Shown here: one piece after another, positions 46,661-55,942 of the stretch | How positions within the stretch are numbered: position 1 is the first letter of the stretch | Layout of the letters: the number at the start of each line of letters is the position of its first letter | Origin: Streptomyces sp. HB132 | Lineage (GTDB): Bacteria; Actinomycetota; Actinomycetes; Streptomycetales; Streptomycetaceae | DNA length: 64,000 nt | Reading direction: 5' to 3' | Assembly: GCF_016909575.1 (NCBI RefSeq) | Contig: NZ_JAFBGA010000002.1 | Location: forward strand, 434,001 to 498,000 | Made by a program: the position numbers and the translations under genes | Notes under the pieces: model-generated | Told to the model about the DNA's origin: nothing | Databases searched by the model: none | The model's input: the letters and a program-made list of their open reading frames with translations, nothing else

Positions 46661-47757
46661 GCGAGCGTCGTAGAGGGCTGGGGCGTGGACTCGGAGCACT
46701 GATCCCCCCAGCTCCGCAGGAGAAGCAGGTCCCGAGCCCCGCGTCCGGGGCGGGTGCGGCGGGCACATCACCCGTAATGACCGCTGAGCGTGGGGTGGCC
46801 GCAGCGAAGTTGGCAGCGCTCCCCTCCGGCGCATTGGTCCCGGAGCCGAGTTCTCCGATGAGAGAACGGGAGCACATCGCCGAGGAGACCGATTCCGTAG
46901 GGGCGTACTTCGCTGAGATCCCCCTCGCGTCGATCACGCCCAACCCCCGGCAGCCTCGTGAGGTCTTCGATGAGGATGCTCTGGCAGAGCTGGTCACCTC
47001 CATCAAGGAGGTCGGTCTCCTCCAGCCCGTCGTCGTGCGCAAGGTCGCCGAGGACCGTTACGAGCTCATCATGGGTGAGCGCCGCTGGAGGGCATGCGGC
47101 GAAGCCGGTCTGGAGCGCATCCCGGCCATCGTCCGTGCGACGGATGACGAGAAGCTCCTTCTCGACGCGCTTCTGGAGAACCTTCACAGGGCGCAGCTGA
47201 ATCCCTTGGAGGAGGCGGCGGCGTACGACCAGTTGCTGAAGGACTTCAAGTGCACCCACGATCAGCTCGCGGACCGGATCGGCCGGTCCCGCCCGCAGGT
47301 GTCGAACACCCTCCGTCTGCTGCGGCTCTCTCCGCCGGTCCAGCGACGGGTTGCGGCAGGAGTTCTCTCGGCCGGTCATGCGAGGGCCTTGTTGTCGGTG
47401 GACGACTCCGATGAACAGGACCGGCTGGCTCACCGCATCGTGGCCGAAGGGCTGTCGGTGCGTGCGGTCGAGGAGATCGTGAATCTGCTCGGATCCGAGC
47501 CCACGAGTTCCGCGAAGCCCAGGGGTCCCAGGGCCGGCGGCCGCGTCGCACCGGCTCTGACCGATCTCGCTTCGCGCCTTTCCGATCGATTCGAGACGCG
47601 GGTGAAGGTCGATCTCGGGCAGAAGAAGGGAAAGATCGTCGTCGAGTTCGCCTCGATGGAGGATCTGGACCGCATTCTCGGAAGCCTTGCTCCAGGTGAG
47701 GGACGCGTCCTGGAACGCAGTAGCGAAGAGGACCAGGCTGAGGGCGACGAAGCCTGA
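46657..47757 (+). CDS. parB: Chromosome partitioning protein ParB
   Basis: 366 residues. N-terminal [17 protein letters not shown], ParB/Spo0J N-domain ([49 protein letters not shown]), HTH for parS recognition ([23 protein letters not shown]) and C-terminal dimer domain. A CTPase clamp that loads at parS; all eight exact targets in this window should bind it. The GTG start overlaps the parA stop. Confidence 0.97.
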   Translation: MSERRRGLGRGLGALIPPAPQEKQVPSPASGAGAAGTSPVMTAERGVAAAKLAALPSGALVPEPSSPMREREHIAEETDSVGAYFAEIPLASITPNPRQPREVFDEDALAELVTSIKEVGLLQPVVVRKVAEDRYELIMGERRWRACGEAGLERIPAIVRATDDEKLLLDALLENLHRAQLNPLEEAAAYDQLLKDFKCTHDQLADRIGRSRPQVSNTLRLLRLSPPVQRRVAAGVLSAGHARALLSVDDSDEQDRLAHRIVAEGLSVRAVEEIVNLLGSEPTSSAKPRGPRAGGRVAPALTDLASRLSDRFETRVKVDLGQKKGKIVVEFASMEDLDRILGSLAPGEGRVLERSSEEDQAEGDEA

Positions 47758-47773
47758 GCCGGCTGGACGACAC

Positions 47774-47819
47774 AGGGCGGGACGAGTTACGGAGAACTTT
47801 CCGGAACTCGTCCCGCCCT
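47774..47819 (+). terminator. Terminator of parAB
   Basis: AGGGCGGGACGAGTT (47774-47788) pairs perfectly with 47805-47819, with further pairing inside, 17 bases after the parB stop and followed by TTTGC. Confidence 0.85.
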
Positions 47820-47844
47820 TTGCTGTCTCTCGGTGTCCCCACCA

Positions 47845-47906
47845 CCTCTGGGTGGATACGATGCGTTCTGGTATGGCGTATCCACCACCGTGATCCACCC
47901 CAGAGG
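47845..47906. promoter_or_regulatory. Nested inverted repeats upstream of the GNAT gene
   Basis: Two overlapping dyads: GGTGGATACG (47851-47860) with CGTATCCACC (47877-47886), and CCTCTGGGTGGAT (47845-47857) with ATCCACCCCAGAGG (47893-47906, one extra C). The right arm of the second reaches the GAGGAGG ribosome site at 47903-47909, so folding could mask it. Confidence 0.45.
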
Positions 47907-47917
47907 AGGCGGCGGCC

Positions 47918-48175
47918 GTGCGATCAGTGAATCGCAGCCACCTGGTGTCAGTCGGGTTGGGGCTTGGTGCTGTCGGCGGGTTCGTCGGCAGCCTGTTCCG
48001 AGAACGGAGTGCGCTGGCAGCCGCGCGTGATGCGGCGGGCGAAGGAAGTGAGGAACCGCCTACATGGGGCGAAGGCTCGTACCGCTCACACTGGACAACC
48101 TTCCGGATCTCCCCAGGCGCTGCCGATCGTGTGTCTTCTGGGAACTTGATCCGGTCAGCGGGCAAGCTGCAGTAA
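47918..48175 (+). CDS. Possible small protein overlapping the GNAT gene
   Basis: 85 residues from GTG 47918, preceded by a strong GAGGAGG. The first 50 codons give a hydrophobic Gly-rich stretch (VSVGLGLGAVGGFVGSLF) and a charged end; the last part runs in another frame inside the GNAT gene. It could be a real small membrane protein or a leader. No family recognised. Confidence 0.3.
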   Translation: MRSVNRSHLVSVGLGLGAVGGFVGSLFRERSALAAARDAAGEGSEEPPTWGEGSYRSHWTTFRISPGAADRVSSGNLIRSAGKLQ

Positions 48176-48681
48176 AGGCCGGTCGGCCCGAACTCGAGAA
48201 AGAGTCCTGGATTTCCGCGGTGCTGTTGGAGTGGGGCTCCTGCGGTCGGGTCGTCTATGTGGATGATGTCGCGGTCGGTTTCGTTCTCTACGCGCCGCCT
48301 GCGTACGTGCCCCGTTCCACGGCGTTTCCGACCAGTCCCATATCCCCTGATGCCGTGCAGCTGATGACCGCGCTGATCGTGCCGGGGTTTCAAGGACAAG
48401 GGCTGGGCCGCGTGATGGTGCAGACAGTGGCCAAGGACTTGCTGCGACGCGGCTTCAAAGCGATCGAGGCCTTCGGCGATGCGCGATGGAAGGAGCCGGC
48501 CTGTGTGCTGCCGGCCGACCATCTCCTCGCAGTCGGCTTCAAGACGGTGCGTCCACATCCCGCGCATCCACGGCTGAGGCTCGAGCTGCGTACGACGCTC
48601 TCCTGGAAGGAGGACGTCGAACTGGCACTGGACAGGCTGCTGGGCGCCGTGCAGAAGGAACCGGTGCTGCGGCCTCTCTGA
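48064..48681 (+). CDS. GNAT family N-acetyltransferase
   Basis: 205 residues starting MGRRLVPLTLDNLPDLPRRC. GNAT fold with the acetyl-CoA loop GFQGQGLGRVMVQ (about 108-120). Several Cys near the N-terminus (CRSCVFWELDP) are conserved in this streptomycete family. Substrate unknown. Convergent with trxA, separated by a terminator and a parS site. Confidence 0.85.
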   Translation: MGRRLVPLTLDNLPDLPRRCRSCVFWELDPVSGQAAVKAGRPELEKESWISAVLLEWGSCGRVVYVDDVAVGFVLYAPPAYVPRSTAFPTSPISPDAVQLMTALIVPGFQGQGLGRVMVQTVAKDLLRRGFKAIEAFGDARWKEPACVLPADHLLAVGFKTVRPHPAHPRLRLELRTTLSWKEDVELALDRLLGAVQKEPVLRPL

Positions 48682-48717
48682 CTGACCACGGCGCCCTGCT
48701 TCGTGGGAGCACGAAGA

Positions 48718-48751
48718 GAAACGGGCCTACCCCGTGGGGTAGGCCCGTTTC
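48718..48751. terminator. Terminator between GNAT gene and trxA
   Basis: A perfect 16-bp stem (48718-48733 with 48736-48751) with a minimal loop, A/T-rich at both ends, so likely bidirectional; parS begins one base later. Confidence 0.85.
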
Positions 48752-48752
48752 C

Positions 48753-48766
48753 GTTTCACGTGAAAC
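48753..48766. other. parS: parS site next to a terminator
   Basis: Exact GTTTCACGTGAAAC between convergent GNAT and trxA genes, directly abutting the terminator stem and 9 bases from the trxA stop. Confidence 0.93.
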
Positions 48767-48775
48767 ACTCAGCGG

Positions 48776-49111
48776 CTACTTCTGGACGATGAAGCCCTCG
48801 AGGTCGCGGAGGATCGCGGCCTTCGGCTTGGCACCGACGATGGTCTTGGCGACCTCGCCACCCTGGTAGACGTTGAGCGTGGGGATCGACATCACGCCGT
48901 ACTTTGCCGCAGTGGCCGGGTTCTCGTCGATGTTGAGCTTGACGATCTCGATGTCGTCGCCGTACTCGGCCGCGATGGCCTCCAGCGAAGGCGCGATCTG
49001 GCGGCAAGGACCGCACCAGGCAGCCCAGAAGTCCACCAGTACGGGCTTCGTGTTCTTCAGGACGTCCTCATCGAAGGAGTCGTCGGTCACGTTCTTCAGG
49101 GCGCCGGCCAC
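48776..49111 (-). CDS. trxA: Thioredoxin
   Basis: 111 residues from GTG 49111, which has a perfect AAGGAGG upstream. Active site WCGPC in VDFWAAWCGPCRQIAP; cis-Pro in SIPTLNVY. It reduces protein disulfides and is recycled by TrxB, encoded 43 bases upstream in the same operon, under a SigR-type promoter. Confidence 0.97.
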   Translation of the reverse strand: MAGALKNVTDDSFDEDVLKNTKPVLVDFWAAWCGPCRQIAPSLEAIAAEYGDDIEIVKLNIDENPATAAKYGVMSIPTLNVYQGGEVAKTIVGAKPKAAILRDLEGFIVQK

Positions 49112-49154
49112 GGCGGCCTCCTTAACTTCGCGGGGGTGTGGGTTGGGGAAGTAG

Positions 49155-50126
49155 TCAGACTGCCGGGGTCTTCTCCGGCTCGGGGAGCTGCTCGTCGGAG
49201 AGCGCTGCCAGGAATCGCTCTGCGTCGAGAGCTGCTGAGCAACCGGTCCCGGCGGCTGTGATGGCCTGACGATAGGTGTGGTCGACGACGTCGCCTGCGC
49301 CGAAGACACCCTTCAGGTTGGTGCGCGTCGAGGGCGCTTCGACCTTGAGGTAGCCCTCGTCGTCCAGGTCGAGCTGGCCCTTGAAGAGCTCTGTACGGGG
49401 GTCGTGGCCGACAGCGATGAAGAGGCCCGTGACGGCGAGCTCCGAGGTCTCGCCCGTCTTGGTGTTGCGCAGGGTGAGGCTGGAGAGCTTCTGATCCCCG
49501 TGGACTGTGGCCACCTCGCTGTCCCACGCGAACTTGATCTTCGGGTCGGCGAAGGCGCGATCCTGCATGGCCTTCGAGGCCCGGAGGGAGTCGCGGCGGT
49601 GGACGATGGTGACGGACTTGGCGAACCGGGAGAGGAAGGTCGCCTCTTCCATGGCTGTGTCGCCACCGCCGATCACGGCGATGTCCTGGTCCTTGAAGAA
49701 GAAGCCGTCGCAGGTGGCACACCAGGAGACACCCCGCCCTGAGAGGGCGTCCTCGTTCGGCAGGCCGAGCTTGCGGTGCTGGGATCCTGTGGTGACGATG
49801 ACGGACTTGGCACGGTGTACCGTCCCTGCGGTGTCCGTCACGGTCTTGACGTCTCCGGAGAGGTCCACCGACACCACGTCGTCCGGGATGAGCTCCGCGC
49901 CGAAGCGCTCCGCCTGGGCGCGCATGTTGTCCATGAGCTCCGGGCCCATGATTCCGTCCTGGAAGCCCGGGAAGTTCTCCACGTCGGTGGTGTTCATCAG
50001 CGCACCCCCAGCGGTGACCGCTCCCTCGAACACCAGCGGCTTCAGCGACGCGCGAGCGGTGTACAGGGCGGCGGTGTAACCAGCCGGCCCGGAGCCGATG
50101 ATGATCACATTACGGACGTCGCTCAC
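49155..50126 (-). CDS. trxB: Thioredoxin reductase
   Basis: 323 residues. FAD motif [16 protein letters not shown] at the N-terminus, redox-active CATC ([11 protein letters not shown]), NADPH motif [10 protein letters not shown] and C-terminal [13 protein letters not shown]. It passes electrons from NADPH to TrxA. First gene of trxBA, preceded by a SigR promoter. Confidence 0.97.
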   Translation of the reverse strand: MSDVRNVIIIGSGPAGYTAALYTARASLKPLVFEGAVTAGGALMNTTDVENFPGFQDGIMGPELMDNMRAQAERFGAELIPDDVVSVDLSGDVKTVTDTAGTVHRAKSVIVTTGSQHRKLGLPNEDALSGRGVSWCATCDGFFFKDQDIAVIGGGDTAMEEATFLSRFAKSVTIVHRRDSLRASKAMQDRAFADPKIKFAWDSEVATVHGDQKLSSLTLRNTKTGETSELAVTGLFIAVGHDPRTELFKGQLDLDDEGYLKVEAPSTRTNLKGVFGAGDVVDHTYRQAITAAGTGCSAALDAERFLAALSDEQLPEPEKTPAV

Positions 50127-50194
50127 GGGTTCTTCCTCGTCTCTGCGGACTGCCTACTGCCTACTGGGGTCGGTTCCACGACTCTCACCCCACC

Positions 50195-50222
50195 CAACGG
50201 ATCCTACGGGGCATGCATTCCC
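50195..50222 (-). promoter_or_regulatory. SigR-type promoter of trxBA
   Basis: On the minus strand GGGAAT (50222-50217) is followed by exactly 18 bases and GTTG (50198-50195), matching the SigR consensus GGAAT-N18-GTT. trxBA is the classic thiol-stress SigR target in S. coelicolor. About 70 bases upstream of the trxB start. Confidence 0.85.
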
Positions 50223-50252
50223 GCGATGCCGGGCCGGCTTCCGTCGGGGTGC

Positions 50253-51179
50253 TCAGGAGCGTGTGTAGGAGTGTGAGCGCAGCAACTGCCCTTTTGTCTT
50301 CGGCGTGGAATCGACACATGAGGCGTCGACAACATAGGCCTGGACGAGGCTGGAGTCGGTTGCATGGGGCAGGACGACGAGGAAAGCGGCTACCCCTTCG
50401 TAATTGCCCTTTTCCATGGCCAGGGCAGGTACGTTCCGGCCGATGCCCTGCTCGATGCACGGCGGAACTTCCACGGCCTGTGCACGCAGAGGGGTGTGGG
50501 GGGACGCGTCCCTGGGGGACACGTCTCCCGGGGACGACTTGGTGTTCATGGACGGCTTGTCCGGTTCATAGTCCGGAGTGGCGGAAGCCGACGTCTCGCT
50601 GAGAAGCGAATGGACACGGCCTTCGAGCGTGCCTTCCGAAAAGTTCCCTCCGCTCTTCTCCGCGGCGCTGACCCCCCGGTCTGCCGTCGAGCCGGCCGAG
50701 TCCTGGGACGGTTGAAGAGACTGGAGCAGGAAGACGCTCATGCCCACGGCCGCGGCCCCGAATGCGGTGCCAAGGATCACTGTGCGCCGCCGACGCCGTG
50801 AGGTACTCCGGCCGGGGCCGGTGGCGCCGCGAGGACGACCGGCGGGCCGGGGCACGGGCGTGCCCTCGGACTGCGGGTCATGTGTTTCACGTGAAACACG
50901 GATGTCGGCGTCCGGCTTCCTGGCTGCAGACGCTGCCTCCGAAGCCAGCGCCGCGTCGATCCGGGCGCTGACGTCCTCAGGCATGTGCTCACTGCGGGGA
51001 AGGACCGTCCCCAGAAGCGAGCGGATCTCTTCGAGGGAGGCATGGATGGCACCGCAGTCCGCACAGGTGTCGATGTGCTGGCGGAGTGCCGCCTCGCGGG
51101 ACGGCGGAAGGAGACCTTCGGTGAGGTCGGAGATCTCCGACACGTCCGGGTGCTGAGCTGCGTCAGCTGTGGATGTCAT
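50253..51179 (-). CDS. Zinc-finger anti-sigma factor of SigM
   Basis: 308 residues. N-terminal anti-sigma zinc-finger HxxxCxxC (HIDTCADC, about 36-43), a linker, one membrane helix (about 133-152, VILGTAFGAAAVGMSVFLLQ) and an extracytoplasmic domain of about 150 residues. It should hold SigM at the membrane. Overlaps sigM by ATGA. A parS site within the gene encodes RVSRETH. In M. tuberculosis the same place holds the SigM anti-sigma gene. Confidence 0.9.
   Translation of the reverse strand: MTSTADAAQHPDVSEISDLTEGLLPPSREAALRQHIDTCADCGAIHASLEEIRSLLGTVLPRSEHMPEDVSARIDAALASEAASAARKPDADIRVSRETHDPQSEGTPVPRPAGRPRGATGPGRSTSRRRRRTVILGTAFGAAAVGMSVFLLQSLQPSQDSAGSTADRGVSAAEKSGGNFSEGTLEGRVHSLLSETSASATPDYEPDKPSMNTKSSPGDVSPRDASPHTPLRAQAVEVPPCIEQGIGRNVPALAMEKGNYEGVAAFLVVLPHATDSSLVQAYVVDASCVDSTPKTKGQLLRSHSYTRS
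50884..50897. other. parS: parS site within the anti-sigma gene
   Basis: Exact 14-mer, part of an 18-bp palindrome (50882-50899), read as VSRET in the anti-sigma protein. Confidence 0.92.
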
Positions 51180-51880
51180 GCCAACCCACCTCCACCCTTC
51201 ACAGCAGCAGGGTCGGCGTCGCCTGCGTTTCTTGGTCCTGACGCAGGTGGGACGGATGGCCCCTGTGTCCGGTTCCCTTGCATGGAGTCGTCCTTACCGG
51301 CCCCCCTGTTGCTGCGCAGATGGCTCACCAAGGGGAGGAGCCTGGCTCTTCCCCTCGCACAACGGCTCTTCACGGTCCCGGTCGGAACATCGAGGATGCG
51401 CGCGGCCTCCGCGACGGGAAAAGCCTGCATATCCACGAGGACGAGGGCGGCGCGTTGTTCGGCGGGCAGGGTGGCCAGTGCCGCCAGGAGCTCGCGTTGC
51501 AGGTCCTGCCGCACAGCGGGCGCCTCGGCGGATTCATGAGGCTCCATGAGCTGATCGAGCCGCTCGGTGTCGTCGACCGGCGTGGCCTTACGCGAAGCCG
51601 CCTTGCGAGCACGGTCCAGGCAGGCGTTCACCGTGATCCTGTGCAGCCACGTGGTGACGGCGGACTGGCCACGGAAGGTGTGGGCAGCGCGGAACGCGGA
51701 TACCAGGGCGTCCTGCACCGCGTCGGCGGCCTCCTCGCGGTCACCCAGCGTGCGAAGAGCCACCGCCCAGAGGCGGCCACGGTGCCGCCGTACGAGCTCA
51801 CCGAAGGCATCCGGGACGCCGGCGACGTGTTGTGCCAGGAGATCCTGATCGCTTGTGTCGGCGAAACTGGCGTCGTCCAA
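51176..51880 (-). CDS. sigM: ECF RNA polymerase sigma factor SigM
   Basis: 234 residues from TTG 51880 (GGGGAGGGGG upstream). Region 2 (DAFGELVRRHRGRLWAVALRTLGDREEAADAVQDALVSAFRA in part) and region 4 (LPAEQRAALVLVDMQAFPVAEAARILDVPTGTVKSR), joined by a short linker, so an ECF factor. An ATG at 51958 is also in frame but has no ribosome site and would overlap the upstream gene by 53 bases. Followed by its anti-sigma gene. Confidence 0.9.
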   Translation of the reverse strand: MDDASFADTSDQDLLAQHVAGVPDAFGELVRRHRGRLWAVALRTLGDREEAADAVQDALVSAFRAAHTFRGQSAVTTWLHRITVNACLDRARKAASRKATPVDDTERLDQLMEPHESAEAPAVRQDLQRELLAALATLPAEQRAALVLVDMQAFPVAEAARILDVPTGTVKSRCARGRARLLPLVSHLRSNRGAGKDDSMQGNRTQGPSVPPASGPRNAGDADPAAVKGGGGLA

Positions 51881-51905
51881 CAGTGAGCCCCCTCCCCTGA
51901 TGCCG

Positions 51906-53603
51906 TCAGCTGGTGACCTTGATGTCCGAGATCTTTCCTCGGTAGTTCCCGCCATCACTCAACGGCAACTTGGTCAGCCAGACCAGAAGGTATCGCGCCT
52001 TCACCTGCTTGTCGGGTTTGAGGGACACGTTTGTTCCGGATCCTTGCGCAACCTTGGTGAAGCCGTCGGGCATCTGGGGAACGGACGAGTCTTTGGTGGT
52101 CCTCAGCTCGACGGAGGTGCTACCGCCCAGGAAGGACACATCGACCGTGCCCACCTGCTGAACCTCGCCGAGGTCGAGAACGACCCCGACACCCTTCTTG
52201 AGCCCGCCGAATTCGGCGCTGTAGTAGCCGTCGGTGCTCCAGTAGGAGTTCTTGTCCCCGTCGTAGACGTTCTTTATCGTGGCAGGCTTCTCGGACCCGT
52301 CAGCCAATGGATCGTAGTCCTGGGCTCCCACGACAGTCAGGGGCTTGCTGGGTGCGACGGCATTCTTGTCGTCGCCGTCGTCGTCGGTGGTCTGCATGGG
52401 GGTCGGCTCTCCGGAGTCGCTGCTCCGGTCGAGCACCGTTTCCGCCAGTTGCCAGCTGCCGAGGCCCAGAGCCGCGATGAGCAGCGCGGAGACGGCCCAC
52501 TTGAGTGCCTTGCCGGTACGGCTCTGCAAAGGAGGCGGAGGAACCGCGATGACAGGTTGAGCGGCGGACGACGGACGCGCCGACGGGCGTCCGTAGGTGC
52601 CCTGCTGGTAGGTCGTGCGCTGATACTCGGGCGGTGCCGTGAAGGTCGGCTCCGGGGGCAGGATGCGCGGCATGGCCGCCACGGCCTTCGCAAGCTCATC
52701 AGGGGTGGTGCACGGCTGTTCCTGTCGCGAGGCGGTGGCGCCGTCGTTGGCGAGCGCACGCATGGCGAGTTCGGACAGGCCCCGGTGGACGCCGGCCCTC
52801 ACCTGGTCCGGAGGGATCAGACCGAGGTCCTTGGGGAGCCCTGAAAGCCCGTACGCGTCGCTCTCGTAGGGCCAGCGCCGGGTCAGTGCTGCATAGAGGA
52901 GCGCGCCGATGGCCTCGGTGTCCGTACGCAGCGGCTGGTCGGCGGTGATGCCGCGCAGCGCGGCGTTCACCGCGAGCCCGCGAATCCGGTACTGCCCCGT
53001 TGAGCTGCGCAGTACGGCGCCGGGGGTGAGACGCAGGTGCGCGAGCCCTTCGCGATGGGCAGCGGCCATGGCCTGGGAGATCTGGCTCACGAGCTGGTAC
53101 GCGTCGTGGGCGTCCATGGGACCGGCTGCCAGCAGCGCCGTGAGTTCGGTGGCGTCGGGGAGCCATTCATGGACGACGTAGACGAGGTTGCCCTCCTCCA
53201 CAGCGTCCAGGACCTGAACGAAACGGGGGTCACCGAGGAGCGCGGAGGAGCGGGCCGCGGCCAGCACCGAGCGAGCGCGCGGATGGTCGGCGGGCAGAAG
53301 ATGAACCCCCACCGCGCGGCGCAGCTTCTCGTCCACGGCACGCCAGCTGCTGAATCCGTCCAGCCGAGTGACGCACTCCTCGAGGCGGTAGCGTCTGGCC
53401 AGCTTGTGGCCGCTGTGCAGATCGGGCGACGCCGGCGCGGCGGCCGAGCCGTCCCGCCCGCTCGCCGTGTCCGTCGAGTTCGCGCCCTCTGCGTCCTGGG
53501 TTTCTGCCGTCCCGTCGGTCGAGGCCGCGTCCGCCTTGGCGGTCAGCGGCTCGTCGCCGCTGTTGTCGGCCACGTCGACAGCAGCCGTGCTACGTTCCGC
53601 CAC
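51906..53603 (-). CDS. Membrane-anchored pseudokinase with extracytoplasmic discoidin-like domain
   Basis: 565 residues. Kinase-like fold (about 65-310) without catalytic residues: the HRD place reads HLRLTPGAV and the DFG place RIRGLAV. A linker, one membrane helix (about 383-405) and an extracytoplasmic domain (about 430-565) resembling a discoidin/NPCBM beta-sandwich. In M. tuberculosis MviN these parts are fused to MurJ, and the phosphorylated pseudokinase recruits FhaA. Here the gene follows murJ by 130 bases as a separate protein. Confidence 0.88.
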   Translation of the reverse strand: MAERSTAAVDVADNSGDEPLTAKADAASTDGTAETQDAEGANSTDTASGRDGSAAAPASPDLHSGHKLARRYRLEECVTRLDGFSSWRAVDEKLRRAVGVHLLPADHPRARSVLAAARSSALLGDPRFVQVLDAVEEGNLVYVVHEWLPDATELTALLAAGPMDAHDAYQLVSQISQAMAAAHREGLAHLRLTPGAVLRSSTGQYRIRGLAVNAALRGITADQPLRTDTEAIGALLYAALTRRWPYESDAYGLSGLPKDLGLIPPDQVRAGVHRGLSELAMRALANDGATASRQEQPCTTPDELAKAVAAMPRILPPEPTFTAPPEYQRTTYQQGTYGRPSARPSSAAQPVIAVPPPPLQSRTGKALKWAVSALLIAALGLGSWQLAETVLDRSSDSGEPTPMQTTDDDGDDKNAVAPSKPLTVVGAQDYDPLADGSEKPATIKNVYDGDKNSYWSTDGYYSAEFGGLKKGVGVVLDLGEVQQVGTVDVSFLGGSTSVELRTTKDSSVPQMPDGFTKVAQGSGTNVSLKPDKQVKARYLLVWLTKLPLSDGGNYRGKISDIKVTS

Positions 53604-53733
53604 CGTCGTTCCTGCCTCCCCATCCGTTGCGCGATGCCAGCCAGCTCTGCACAGTCATGCCAATTGTGCCCACACTCCGACGCTATGCACGACACGCGGT
53701 GTCCAGCGATGGTTGTGCGGCACGGAGCGTGTC

Positions 53734-55893
53734 TCAGCGTCCGAGCCGTCCCCGGACCATGCCGACCATGCCGTTGAGCTCTTCGATGCGCATTTTCTTC
53801 GCCGCGACGAAGAAGATGCCGATCAGGACGACGCTGCCACAGACCAGTGCGACAACGGAGCCGCCGGCGCCGTCACCGAGGGCCTCGAGGAGGGCGAAGC
53901 CCACGCCGCCGCCGACCACGGCCGCCGGGACAGCGGCCAGACAGAGACGGGCGTAGGTGCGCACCACGCGGGCGCCGTCGAGGTCCCCGCCGAGCCGGTT
54001 GCTCAGTCGTCGCCAGGCGATCCCGACGCCGACCGCGTACGCCAGCCCGTAGGAGGCCGCCATCCCCACGACTGCCCACTGGGCCGGAAGAATCACGTAG
54101 CAGAAAGCGGAGGCCGCGGCGTTGACGGCCGCGACGATGACCGTGTTGTAGAAGGGGGTGCGGGTGTCCTCGTACGCGTAGAAGCCACGCAGCACGACGT
54201 ACTGCACGGAGTACGGGATGAGGCCGAGGCCGAACGCCATGAGGATGAAGCCCATGGATCGTGCCGCCTCGGTGCCGCTGGAGGCGTAGAGCAGAGTGCA
54301 CATCGGCAGGCCGAGCGCGAGGAAGGTGAACGCGACCGGCACGATGGCCACGGCCGAGTTGCGCAGACCTTGCGAGATGTCGTCGCGGACGGCCCCGGGG
54401 TCGTTGTCATGCGCGGCGCGAGAGATGCGAGGCAGCAGGGCTGCCATGACGGAGACGGTGATGATGGCCTGGGGCATGCCCCAGATCAGCTGGGCGTTGG
54501 AGTAGGCGAGGAAGCCCGAGCCGTTCTTGTCCGCCAGCTTGCCCGCGGAGGTCGCCAGCTGGGTCACCACCAGCACGCCCGCCTGGTTGGCCAGGACGAA
54601 CAGGACCGTCCACTTGGCGAGCTTTATGGTCTTCCCGAGCCCGTGGCCCTTCCAGTCGAAGCGTGGACGGAAGCGGAATCCTGCCTCGCGGAGGTAGGGG
54701 ATCATGGCCAGGGCCTGGACCACCAGACCGAGCAGCGTGCCGATGCCCAGGAGCCGCACCCCTTCCGCCGGGATCGTCTCGACACCCATCCGGGATTCGG
54801 CCGAGGTGCCGTAGACCCAGATGAACAGTCCGAAGGTGAAGATCATGACGATGTTGTTGAGGACCGGGGTCCACATCATCGCGCCGAACTTCTCGCGGGC
54901 GTTGAGGATCTGGCCCATCACCACGTGGACGCCCATGAAGAAGATGGTCGGCAGGCAGTAGCGGGCGAAGGTGACAGCGACGCTGTTGGCTGCCGGTTCG
55001 TTCGCGATGGGCAGGGACATCATGCGGATGAGTAGCGGTGCGGCGAAGACGGCCACAGCGACGATCAGACCGAGTACGACCATGACGAGCGTCAGCAGAC
55101 GGTTGGCGTACGCCTCCCCGCCGTCCTCGTCGTCCTTCATGGACCGGACGAGCTGCGGAACGAAGACCGAGTTCAGCCCGCCGCCCACGGTGAGGATGTA
55201 GATCATCGTCGGCAGGGTGTACGCGATGGTGAAGCTGTCACCCAGCATCGCCGCACCCAGTGCCGCGGTGATCACGAGGCTGCGGACGAATCCGGTGAGC
55301 CTCGACACCAGGGTGCCCGCCGCCATCAGTGCGCTGGACTTCAGTATCCCGGAGGCACGGCCGCCGGACTTCGGTGGCACGGGTGCCGGAGCCGCTTCGG
55401 GCTCGGCCGGAGGCCCGGGAGGCCGACCCGAGCCTTCCTGGTCGCGGAAGAGGTGAGCGAAGGCGTCCTGTTCCCCACGGTCGCCGGAGGCCTGCGTGAC
55501 CAGGTCGTCCACTCCCACGTACTGAGTGGTCGCGGCGTTGTCGCCGTATGGAAGGTGCCGGGAGGGGCCTGAGGGCTCTGGTGGCGGTGTCTGGGCCCAC
55601 AAGCGGGGGTCCGGGGCGTGCTGGGCCGCGGGAGGCTGCTGGTAGAGGGCCTGCGGCTCCTGATAGGTGCCGGGAGGAGGCGGCGGATGTGAGGCGCGGT
55701 CGTACAGCGCCTCGGCCACCGGATCCTGCGCGGCCAGGTCCTGGGCGCGGTACGGATCGTGGTCGTACGCGTGCTGCAGGTAGGGGTCGGGTGCCTCCCC
55801 GTCCTGGCCGGCGCCTGGTGGCTCAGGCTGACCACCGGACGATCCAGCTCCGCCCGCGCCTTGGCCGCGGTCACCGTCGTACGGCGCGTTCAT
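53734..55893 (-). CDS. murJ: Lipid II flippase MurJ (MviN)
   Basis: 719 residues. A Pro/Gln/Asp-rich cytoplasmic N-terminus (about 1-180) precedes about 14 membrane helices of the MurJ fold, with LVSRLTGFVRSLVITAALG, GGGLNSVFVPQLVR and QAIITVSVMAALLPRIS. It moves lipid II across the membrane. The ORF lacks the C-terminal pseudokinase of mycobacterial MviN, which is the next gene. Confidence 0.94.
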   Translation of the reverse strand: MNAPYDGDRGQGAGGAGSSGGQPEPPGAGQDGEAPDPYLQHAYDHDPYRAQDLAAQDPVAEALYDRASHPPPPPGTYQEPQALYQQPPAAQHAPDPRLWAQTPPPEPSGPSRHLPYGDNAATTQYVGVDDLVTQASGDRGEQDAFAHLFRDQEGSGRPPGPPAEPEAAPAPVPPKSGGRASGILKSSALMAAGTLVSRLTGFVRSLVITAALGAAMLGDSFTIAYTLPTMIYILTVGGGLNSVFVPQLVRSMKDDEDGGEAYANRLLTLVMVVLGLIVAVAVFAAPLLIRMMSLPIANEPAANSVAVTFARYCLPTIFFMGVHVVMGQILNAREKFGAMMWTPVLNNIVMIFTFGLFIWVYGTSAESRMGVETIPAEGVRLLGIGTLLGLVVQALAMIPYLREAGFRFRPRFDWKGHGLGKTIKLAKWTVLFVLANQAGVLVVTQLATSAGKLADKNGSGFLAYSNAQLIWGMPQAIITVSVMAALLPRISRAAHDNDPGAVRDDISQGLRNSAVAIVPVAFTFLALGLPMCTLLYASSGTEAARSMGFILMAFGLGLIPYSVQYVVLRGFYAYEDTRTPFYNTVIVAAVNAAASAFCYVILPAQWAVVGMAASYGLAYAVGVGIAWRRLSNRLGGDLDGARVVRTYARLCLAAVPAAVVGGGVGFALLEALGDGAGGSVVALVCGSVVLIGIFFVAAKKMRIEELNGMVGMVRGRLGR

Positions 55894-55942
55894 CGAAACC
55901 CCACCTCATTGTCCCCGGCCGACAGGCCCCGACAGACATCGC

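Noticed and set aside
51881..51958. Longer start for sigM at ATG 51958
   Set aside because: No ribosome site and a 53-base overlap with the upstream gene; TTG 51880 has a strong site.
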